From JBBSJV01 sp038256935 (GTDB taxonomy: Bacteria; Patescibacteriota; JACMRA01), in contig JBBSJV010000059.1 of the NCBI GenBank assembly GCA_038256935.1, positions 1-9,642 on the forward strand: a stretch of DNA of 9,642 bases, in the 5' to 3' direction. The notes beneath the pieces were generated by a model, which was not told the DNA's origin, made no database searches, and saw only the letters and a program-made list of their open reading frames with translations. The position numbers and the translations under genes were made by a program. Every line of letters starts with the position of its first letter. Position 1 is the stretch's first letter. Shown in pieces: positions 1-6,262 of this stretch.

Positions 1-1
1 C

Positions 2-748
2 AAATATGTTTTTCCGACTAAAAAAGTTGATTATATTGCAGTATATAATTTGTTAATGGCTTGTAAGAATATTGATCCACAGCTGAAATTAAATGCTTTA
101 ATTCGTCTTAAAAATGTTTTTACATCAACTGGTTCTGAACAGGCTATTATTGTCTTAGAGAAAATATTAGAAATCAAATGCTTTGAACTTTATGATAAAA
201 TATCGAACCCTGAAATCAATTATGATAAAATAGAAATTCCTGAAGCTATTTCACTCATTAGCATGGCCAGTAAGTGCGATGTTATTAAAACCGTTTCACA
301 ATTATCTGATCTGAATTGTGAAATTGATCCATACAAAATACTAAATTATCTTATATTAACTATTGAATCGGAACTTTATTTTGCAACTATTTTTTTGCAG
401 AAGGGTCATCAATGCTGTGAAGAAAAAGTTAAACCTTTTGTATTAGATTTGTATGATTTACTAAATGAGATAGCTTTAGTCATTATGCCTAGTGAGGCTA
501 ATCTTTATAATAATTCCAAAATTTCTGAACTAAGAAATATTTCAAACCCCTCGCAAATACTAAATCAAGAGTTAGTATCTCAATTACAAGGGCTTTCAGA
601 GACTTTAGATCTAACTCAAGAATTTAGAATAGAAAAACTATCAAGAAAAATAAAACACATCTTAGAACATGGTAATGATTATGATGGAGATAACGGTTCA
701 ATTAATTCACCTAGTCCAGTACCCCCTCCCACCCTTGTAACTAGTTGA
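2..748 (+). CDS. Unrecognised helical protein with proline-rich tail, 5' end off window
   Basis: The frame is open from base 2 to a TGA at 746-748, giving at least 248 residues. The TTG at 50 lies inside this open frame, so I treat the gene as cut by the window edge rather than starting there. No family is recognised. The visible part looks mostly alpha-helical, with alternating Leu/Ile-rich and charged stretches as in helical-repeat proteins. It has six scattered cysteines, including a Cys-Cys pair near fragment residue 140. There is no signal peptide or membrane segment in the visible part. The last 15 residues are Ser/Pro-rich (SPSPVPPP), encoded by a C-rich tract unusual for this AT-rich DNA. 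TGA is followed at once by an in-frame TAA, a double stop. A segment near fragment residues 12-43 resembles part of the next gene's product, which may mean shared ancestry. It is probably a real gene because of its length and its following promoter-like spacer; its role is unknown. Confidence 0.75.
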   Translation, partial: KYVFPTKKVDYIAVYNLLMACKNIDPQLKLNALIRLKNVFTSTGSEQAIIVLEKILEIKCFELYDKISNPEINYDKIEIPEAISLISMASKCDVIKTVSQLSDLNCEIDPYKILNYLILTIESELYFATIFLQKGHQCCEEKVKPFVLDLYDLLNEIALVIMPSEANLYNNSKISELRNISNPSQILNQELVSQLQGLSETLDLTQEFRIEKLSRKIKHILEHGNDYDGDNGSINSPSPVPPPTLVTS

Positions 749-753
749 TAAAA

Positions 754-779
754 TGTTGGAAAGTATTCGATTTCTAACA
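754..779 (+). terminator. Stem-loop after the first gene, possible weak terminator
   Basis: Bases 754-762 (TGTTGGAAA) pair with 771-779 (TTTCTAACA) to form a 9-bp stem with one G-U pair and an 8-base loop, starting 6 bases after the first gene's stop codon. A T-rich tract (TTCTTTTTT, 795-803) comes only 15 bases after the stem rather than directly after it. This is therefore not a textbook intrinsic terminator; it may end transcription weakly or protect a 3' end. Confidence 0.35.
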
Positions 780-825
780 ACAAATCAGCGTCTGTTCTTT
801 TTTAAAAGAAAGCTTAACAGTAAAT

Positions 826-855
826 TTGCAATTAACAATAAAATGTGCTTATATT
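826..855 (+). promoter_or_regulatory. Sigma70-like promoter for the 1035-residue protein gene
   Basis: The -35 candidate TTGCAA (826-831) is followed after 18 bp by the -10 candidate TATATT (850-855). The expected +1 is near 862, giving a leader of about 20 bases before the ATG at 882. No Shine-Dalgarno-like purine stretch lies in that leader. Confidence 0.45.
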
Positions 856-881
856 AAAGAATTGTTAAATTAGTTACAAAA

Positions 882-3800
882 ATGAGAATAAGATTTGGAG
901 GGGAAGACCCACAAGATTTGAGTGAAGTTGCAGCTATTGAAAATCTAGCTAATATGTTAGCTGGTGGCCTCTCAGCACTTAAACAACAACTGGAACAAGG
1001 AGCTGGTCAAACTCATGGTATTTTTGCTCTAGAGGCAGAAAAAAAATTTATCATGCTAAGCGGGCAGATAGATCATTTACAAGGAATGGAACGCACTAAA
1101 GCTTTGATGAATTTACTGCTTCTCATTGGGGGTTATGATATGAGATGGAGTGATGGTATTTGGCCTAGTGACAGAAAATACGCAGAATTTAGAAAATATG
1201 CAGATAAGGATACACCTTTTGTTAGCAAAAAAGCTGAGATTGGGACAAAATTATCAAATTTAGCAGATAAGGTTAAGGGGGAAATACCAAATATAAGAAG
1301 TTATGGAGCACATAAAAAATTAAATAACATCGGGTCTGCAGTTAGAGGTTTGGCTTGTGAATTAATTGATAATTATACAGAGCAAAATATTGCTTCTATT
1401 GATTCTTATTGCCCCGATGGTAATGGACGCTGTGGTGAGTGTAGAGACGCTCATAGTAGAATAGCCTCAACAGCCGTTGATCTTGTTGAGCAATTAGATA
1501 GGGTGTTATCAATTCAGAGTCAAGGAGATATTTGTCCACAACACATTACTCAATTATATTATTTAAAACAAACCTTGGCAGAATATAGTAGATCATTAAA
1601 GGAGCAAATATCAAGGATAGAAAAGATTGCTACTAGAGGGCTAAAGGAAGTGCGAGGAACTGTTGAAGGGGATGGAAATAACACCGAAAAAACTGTCTTT
1701 TTTAAACAGCTTAGAACTGTGAGAGGGCTAAAAGGTACAGATAAGACGGCTGAGAATATTATTAGAATGATTGACGATATAATCGCACAATATTCCCATC
1801 CTCTCCCTCAAAATCAACCTCAACCAAATGCACCGCGCGCGCCTCAAACTAACAAACCTAGAAGAGAAGAAACTATAGAAAAAGTCACGACAGATCAAAT
1901 CGCAAGTGAACTTGCTATATTTCTACAGCGAGGAAGATTAGGTAGACCAGTGACTATCGATCAGTTTCCAAATATATCAGACAAAGAAGGAGGGTTTATG
2001 TCTCGGGCTGGATTTAGTCAGAGCTCTTTTTACCAGTTTGTCGAAAAAGGTCAGACATATTTTCTTCCAAAACAGGGAGAAAAAGGCGGTATTGTTTATA
2101 TTTTTCTACTGCAACTTTGTCAGAGCTACCCAAGCAAAACTGAGATACTTGCAAAAAAATTATTGCAGATAAAAGCAGAATATTATACTACTCCTGATTC
2201 TATACCAGCTCCCGTTAATAATACTCCTGTTAATAGTATGCCTGCTTTACCAGTCATGCCAAATGCTACCCAGCAACCTAAGGCACAGTTGAATATGAAT
2301 GGTGAACCTGATAGGGATACTCAATTTAAGCTCAATAAAAATAATATAGTGTTGAAGAGAGGACAAAAGCTTTCTGATGATTTTTTAAGAGCCGTGGATG
2401 ATGTAGTGCGAGGCGGTTATAGTAATCAGGGGAATCGGCTTAAAGACATTATTACACTTATTGAAGCCTATAATTCAAATTTGTTTAAGGGAAAAATACA
2501 TAGAACAGGTTCAAATAGTGATATTGCATCGCTCGTAGATGAGTGTTTAAGTATGAAGGATATGCAAATTAAAGGCCACTTACTCGAACTCCTGACTAAT
2601 TTATTACAATCTGAAGCAACAGATAGTGGGTATCCTGAAAAACATCAAAAGGGTTTACATTTGCTATTATCTAAACTAAATGCTCCACTTCTTACAACTG
2701 GTGCACGGATAAATACTCCTTCTAGATCAAGAGAAGTCTCAAATTTGGGACAGAATAACAACTTCAATAATATTGCTGCATTTATAAGTACAATGTTTGA
2801 TCACCTTAAGCAGGCTGCAAGAAATCAATATGAAAACATTGTTAAACTTATTGATAAGGCACATAAACGATTTAGCAGGGCATATAACAAGATGATAGAA
2901 AATACATCTAGACAAATAGATGCTACTATAAAATTTGCCGTAAATAGTGCTCAAACCTTTGCAGGTGGCCTCGACAAATTAATTGATGCCGGTTCTGAAA
3001 ATTTTAAAAAGTGGATCGAAAACCTTAGAGAAGAGCAGACCAAATTAATTTTCACAGCCTCTACTTCATTAGAAGCTTCATCCGCCGCATCTTCTTTGTT
3101 TGGTAATATGAGTGGCTCAGAATTAAGTACTTACACAGAAGCTTTCCAATTACTGACTAGAATTATCAGACTCAATAATGAAAGCGCCTTATCAATAGAT
3201 GACGAAGTCACTGAGACTGTAAATACACTGATTGAAATATTAAATTCTCCCTTAAATGAAATGGATAAATTTGCAAGATCAATCGGAGATAGAATAGCTA
3301 AACAAACAGCTCAACAATGGTTAAATGAGATAAAACAGTTGATTCGAAGTGCGAAAAATATCAGATCAACTAATGAACTTGGTCGAACACATTCGGCTCA
3401 ACTTAAATCTTATCTTAGGGATCTTGAAACAAGTGGACGGTATCAATTAGAACCTACGGGTCAAACTGAAGTTAATTTCCAATCAAACTTTACGAGAGAG
3501 AGGGAATATCATACGATGGATAATCTTCGAGGGGGACACGTCTCTAATAAGCAAGAACAGGCTCAGTCCTATGATACAGAAACAAGACAAAGTAAACCTG
3601 AAAAGAAAATAAAATCAGATCTTATGATGCAAACACATATTGCTATTTACAGTTTAGCCAGAGAAATATTTCATTCATACTCAACTGGCGAGATGTTTGT
3701 AAATCCAGATTATAAAACCAAATCAGGCAAGGAAATTCCTAGATCGGCAAGAATGTTAAACAATTCCGAAAAAAATAGTGTATATAAGCTATTTGAGATA

Positions 3801-3989
3801 CTGTCTCGTTTTGGTAATGCTCAATATCTAGAACTTAGCAAAGAGGTGTGGACGGATTGGGCTAACGAAACGATAGATATATTATCAAAGTGTTCTAAAG
3901 CAGCATCAGATTCATCGGGAATAGTTATAAATTCAGAATTTAAGGAGTTAAAAGATCAACTTACAAATAATATAAGGATGTTAAAGTAA
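882..3989 (+). CDS. Unrecognised large soluble multidomain protein (1035 aa) with Cys/His cluster and proline-rich linkers
   Basis: I do not recognise the family. Two linkers divide it into three regions. Residues 1-303 are mostly helical and contain C177, C184, C187 and H191 (spacing CX6CX2CX3H), with C218 and H221 further on; this is a plausible zinc site. Residues 304-330 are a Pro/Gln/Asn-rich linker. Residues 331-437 form a compact mixed domain with Gly-rich turns. Residues 438-470 are a second Pro/Asn-rich linker. Residues 471-1035 are long amphipathic helices with coiled-coil character (about 630-830) and a charged, disordered-looking stretch at 860-910 before a final helical block. 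No signal peptide or transmembrane segment is seen, so a cytoplasmic or scaffold location is inferred. The ATG at 882 is preceded by a promoter-like sequence but no ribosome binding site. The gene stands alone between two spacers and follows another unrecognised gene with a Pro-rich tail. No enzymatic motif was found, so no function is proposed. Confidence 0.85.
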   Translation: MRIRFGGEDPQDLSEVAAIENLANMLAGGLSALKQQLEQGAGQTHGIFALEAEKKFIMLSGQIDHLQGMERTKALMNLLLLIGGYDMRWSDGIWPSDRKYAEFRKYADKDTPFVSKKAEIGTKLSNLADKVKGEIPNIRSYGAHKKLNNIGSAVRGLACELIDNYTEQNIASIDSYCPDGNGRCGECRDAHSRIASTAVDLVEQLDRVLSIQSQGDICPQHITQLYYLKQTLAEYSRSLKEQISRIEKIATRGLKEVRGTVEGDGNNTEKTVFFKQLRTVRGLKGTDKTAENIIRMIDDIIAQYSHPLPQNQPQPNAPRAPQTNKPRREETIEKVTTDQIASELAIFLQRGRLGRPVTIDQFPNISDKEGGFMSRAGFSQSSFYQFVEKGQTYFLPKQGEKGGIVYIFLLQLCQSYPSKTEILAKKLLQIKAEYYTTPDSIPAPVNNTPVNSMPALPVMPNATQQPKAQLNMNGEPDRDTQFKLNKNNIVLKRGQKLSDDFLRAVDDVVRGGYSNQGNRLKDIITLIEAYNSNLFKGKIHRTGSNSDIASLVDECLSMKDMQIKGHLLELLTNLLQSEATDSGYPEKHQKGLHLLLSKLNAPLLTTGARINTPSRSREVSNLGQNNNFNNIAAFISTMFDHLKQAARNQYENIVKLIDKAHKRFSRAYNKMIENTSRQIDATIKFAVNSAQTFAGGLDKLIDAGSENFKKWIENLREEQTKLIFTASTSLEASSAASSLFGNMSGSELSTYTEAFQLLTRIIRLNNESALSIDDEVTETVNTLIEILNSPLNEMDKFARSIGDRIAKQTAQQWLNEIKQLIRSAKNIRSTNELGRTHSAQLKSYLRDLETSGRYQLEPTGQTEVNFQSNFTREREYHTMDNLRGGHVSNKQEQAQSYDTETRQSKPEKKIKSDLMMQTHIAIYSLAREIFHSYSTGEMFVNPDYKTKSGKEIPRSARMLNNSEKNSVYKLFEILSRFGNAQYLELSKEVWTDWANETIDILSKCSKAASDSSGIVINSEFKELKDQLTNNIRMLK

Positions 3990-4067
3990 AATAATTGATT
4001 AATTTATAATCTTAACCTTTTCTGATTAATATTATTAAATAAGGCCTCAGATAACTTAAAATTTCAC

Positions 4068-4104
4068 TATGAGTTTAGATTATTAGGTCACATATGAGTT
4101 TTGA
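4068..4104 (+). repeat. 12-bp direct repeat upstream of the glycosyltransferase gene
   Basis: TATGAGTTTAGA (4068-4079) and TATGAGTTTTGA (4093-4104) match at 11 of 12 positions and are 25 bp apart start to start. The second copy overlaps the -35 box TTGACC (4101-4106). Position and spacing would suit a regulator-binding pair, but in AT-rich DNA chance similarity is possible. Confidence 0.35.
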
Positions 4105-4128
4105 CCATGCCAATTTTCTGTGCATAAA
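4101..4128 (+). promoter_or_regulatory. Promoter for the glycosyltransferase, implying a leaderless GTG start
   Basis: TTGACC (4101-4106) matches the -35 consensus at 5 of 6 positions. After 16 bp, CATAAA (4123-4128) matches the -10 at 4 of 6. The expected +1 is at about 4134-4136, only 1-3 bases before the GTG at 4137. An in-frame TAA at 4125-4127 rules out any earlier start for the gene, so the geometry is consistent with a leaderless transcript. Confidence 0.45.
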
Positions 4129-4136
4129 CTGTAACA

Positions 4137-5777
4137 GTGCCAGCAAATAATATCTACAATCTATTAGAGATTGTTACCTTTACTTACGTATTTATCAGTC
4201 TTGTTCGAGCTATTATTCAATACATTTACGCTCATCTGAATTACTTACAGCAAAACCATGATAACCCGATTCATTATAAGGCTTTGAAACAGAAGCTTGA
4301 TGAAACGGTTTTTCCAAAGGTCAGTGTCATATTCCCCATCTTTGATGAAGACCCAGAGGTTTTAGATAAGGTTATGGATTCGGCTATTGAATGCCTATCT
4401 ATCCCAAATATTGAAATAATTTTTGTTGACGATGGATCAAGTAATTTTGAACTAATAAGACACATTTATGTAAAGGGTTACAACCAAGGGATAAAATTTA
4501 TTCGCAAACCAAACAGCGGTAAACGCGAGGCACAGTATGTAGGGTTTAATAACGCTACTGGAGACTACATAATCACTGTAGACTCAGATACAATTATCAA
4601 TCGTTTGGGAATCTTTTGGCTAGTTGCTGAGATCGAATCAGATTCAAAGATTGGCTCCGTAACAGGAGATGTACAAGTAATAAACGCTAATACCAATTTA
4701 TTGACCAAGCTTACTGAGATCAGATACTGGTATGCTTTCCACCTTGAAAGGGCAGCTCAGAGTTTCAATAACAGTATGATGTGCAATTCTGGTCCATTTA
4801 GTATTTATCGAAAAGAGTCTATTGATAAAGTCAAAGAACAATACGTCAATCAATACTTCTTTGGTAAAAAATGCACTTATGGGGATGATAGGCATCTGAC
4901 TAATCTGATTTTTTCAGAAGGTTATATCACAAGGTTTCAAAAAGAAGCTAGGGTCTATACTCAAGTTCCAGATAATATATTGACTTATGTAAGCCAGCAA
5001 ACTCGCTGGAGTAAAAGTTTTTACAGGGAATTTTTATGGACTCTAAAATACTGGTATAATATCCCTATTTACGGACTCATTGATACTATGATTCAGCCAT
5101 TTTTATTCTTAATGTATGCCTTATCATTAGTTGTTTTGTTTTACAGCTTTTTCCAAACTGGTGATGTGCTTACCTTTGTAGCTTATCTTTTGATTTTGAT
5201 CGGAGTATCGTTTGTAAAGATTCTCTTTGGTTTGATATTATCCAAAAAACCAAGCCATTTGCTATTTGTATTCTACGGTTTCCTGCACATATTATTTGTA
5301 ATTCCAGCTAGATTTAAAGGACTTTTGACTATTAATGACACAAATTGGGGAACAAGAGGGGTTAATAAAAGCAATCCTTATGTTAATTATATAAAATGGA
5401 CATTAGGATTTTGGCTAAGTATAATATCTGCGGCTTTAGGACTATTTTACCTACAAAATGGTACTTTACCCGATTATAAATTGCTTAATTTCAATTATTC
5501 TCAAACTACTTATAGTATCTTTTCAAGTCTAATCGTAGCTAGTAATTTCTTTTTTGTAGCCATATTTATAGCCTTGGTATTTTTGTTAATTACTTGGATC
5601 ACTAAACTAATTAGTGGGCATTTTTATAGTTTTAGAACTACAACTGGATATTTGATCCTAACTTCTAGTTTAGTTGCTATGATCGTGGTTTTTTCAGCTT
5701 ATCAATCTAATTTGATATATTCAAATTTAAGCAGGTATAATCTAAACCCACCAAGGATTACTATTACTATAGAGTAG
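4137..5777 (+). CDS. Processive family 2 glycosyltransferase, hyaluronan/chitin synthase-like membrane protein
   Basis: It is predicted to polymerise UDP-sugars on the cytoplasmic face and pass the chain through its own membrane domain. One membrane segment is at residues 8-32 and the GT2 catalytic domain at 61-300. The key family motifs are all present: VDDGS 97-101, DSD 149-151 (metal/UDP binding), CNSGP 216-220, GDDR 249-252 (catalytic base region) and QQTRW 287-291. Interface or membrane segments follow at about 310-338, 344-368, 375-395, 420-440, 460-492 and 503-522, with a WGTR motif at 404-407 between them. At 546 residues it is longer than streptococcal HasA (about 419) because of extra C-terminal membrane segments. 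The GTG start is forced: an in-frame TAA at 4125-4127 leaves no earlier codon, and the next Met would lose the first membrane segment. The product could be hyaluronan, chitin oligomer or another beta-linked glycan; the sequence does not decide. No precursor-synthesis genes lie beside it. Confidence 0.9.
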   Translation: MPANNIYNLLEIVTFTYVFISLVRAIIQYIYAHLNYLQQNHDNPIHYKALKQKLDETVFPKVSVIFPIFDEDPEVLDKVMDSAIECLSIPNIEIIFVDDGSSNFELIRHIYVKGYNQGIKFIRKPNSGKREAQYVGFNNATGDYIITVDSDTIINRLGIFWLVAEIESDSKIGSVTGDVQVINANTNLLTKLTEIRYWYAFHLERAAQSFNNSMMCNSGPFSIYRKESIDKVKEQYVNQYFFGKKCTYGDDRHLTNLIFSEGYITRFQKEARVYTQVPDNILTYVSQQTRWSKSFYREFLWTLKYWYNIPIYGLIDTMIQPFLFLMYALSLVVLFYSFFQTGDVLTFVAYLLILIGVSFVKILFGLILSKKPSHLLFVFYGFLHILFVIPARFKGLLTINDTNWGTRGVNKSNPYVNYIKWTLGFWLSIISAALGLFYLQNGTLPDYKLLNFNYSQTTYSIFSSLIVASNFFFVAIFIALVFLLITWITKLISGHFYSFRTTTGYLILTSSLVAMIVVFSAYQSNLIYSNLSRYNLNPPRITITIE

Positions 5778-5779
5778 AT

Positions 5780-6172
5780 TTAATTCAAATTAGTAATTAT
5801 TGCCTGCTGAGTCTCAATCATTTTTTCTTCAGGCTCTGTATGAGCTTTGTGACTATCTAAATCACCAGGTTCTATCATCGGAATTAGATGGACGTGAAAA
5901 TGATCAGGGACACCCATACCATGAACAACCAGCCCTACCCGCTTACAATCAGTAGATTTTTCGATAGCAGTGGAAATCAGTTTAGCCACTTTTGTTATAT
6001 GAGCAAATAATTCATCAGAAAGATCAATAAAGTATGCAATCTCTTGCTTTGGTACTATCAATGTATGACCTAACCGGTTAGGATTGATATCTAAAAAAGC
6101 AAATACCAGCTCATCTTCATAGATCTTATAGCTTGGAATTTCCCCTGCTATTATTTTGCTAAAGATTGTCAT
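5780..6172 (-). CDS. HIT-family nucleotide hydrolase/transferase (Hint-like)
   Basis: This is a small cytoplasmic histidine-triad protein of about 130 residues, the usual Hint length. The family hydrolyses or transfers nucleoside phosphates such as AMP-lysine or dinucleoside polyphosphates; the true substrate here is unknown. Visible signs are the N-terminal signature FSKIIAGEIPSYKIYED, the DINP strand at 28-31, GHTLIVPK at 35-42, and the triad HFHVHLI at 91-97. The middle His of the triad is the known nucleophile. I chose the ATG at 6172 over one eight codons upstream (6196). The family normally begins at M-T-I-F-x-K, and a good minus-strand promoter places +1 two bases before 6172, inside the longer reading. 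The gene is convergent with the glycosyltransferase (2 bp between stops) and divergent from the membrane-protein gene to its right. The usual G-Q before the triad is changed to a GMGVPD run. Confidence 0.93.
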   Translation of the reverse strand: MTIFSKIIAGEIPSYKIYEDELVFAFLDINPNRLGHTLIVPKQEIAYFIDLSDELFAHITKVAKLISTAIEKSTDCKRVGLVVHGMGVPDHFHVHLIPMIEPGDLDSHKAHTEPEEKMIETQQAIITNLN

Positions 6173-6180
6173 ATGGGAAG

Positions 6181-6209
6181 AATTTAATGCCAACATAATT
6201 ATTTGTCAA
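6181..6209 (-). promoter_or_regulatory. Minus-strand promoter of the HIT gene, leaderless geometry
   Basis: Read on the minus strand, a perfect TTGACA -35 (6209 to 6204) is followed by exactly 17 bp and TAAATT (6186 to 6181, 4 of 6 matches). Seven bases on is an A at 6174, a likely +1, leaving a two-base leader before the ATG at 6172. Confidence 0.55.
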
Positions 6210-6214
6210 TATCT

Positions 6215-6245
6215 TTGACTAAAGCATTAAAATGTGTTTTATAAT
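6215..6245 (+). promoter_or_regulatory. Plus-strand promoter of the single-pass membrane protein gene
   Basis: TTGACT (6215-6220, 5 of 6) is followed after 19 bp by a perfect TATAAT (6240-6245). The expected +1 near 6252 gives a leader of about 11 bases before the ATG at 6263. A second TATAAT at 6254-6259 is too close to the start to be its -10. The -35 lies 5 bp from the divergent HIT -35, so the two promoters sit back to back. Confidence 0.55.
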
Positions 6246-6262
6246 AGTAAACTTATAATTGT

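Noticed and set aside
50..52. TTG as the start codon of the first gene
   Set aside because: The frame remains open to the left edge and the upstream residues have the same character as the rest, so the gene most likely starts off the window.
795..810. TTCTTTT/AAAAGAA inverted repeat
   Set aside because: The loop would be only two bases and the arms are simple A/T tracts, so a hairpin is unlikely; it is recorded only as the T-rich sequence after the stem at 754-779.
1039..1046. Run of eight A as a possible programmed slippage site
   Set aside because: It encodes Glu-Lys-Lys in a continuous frame, no useful alternative frame follows, and such runs are expected in AT-rich DNA.
2739..2954. Minus-strand frame of 71 codons inside the large protein gene
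   Set aside because: Antisense shadow of a longer gene, no start signal, no recognisable product; the same holds for minus frames at 4274-4465, 4698-4895, 6730-6939 and 7582-7845.
6173..6196. Eight-codon N-terminal extension of the HIT protein
   Set aside because: HIT proteins usually begin at the M-T-I-F segment, and the -10 box at 6186-6181 overlaps this extension.
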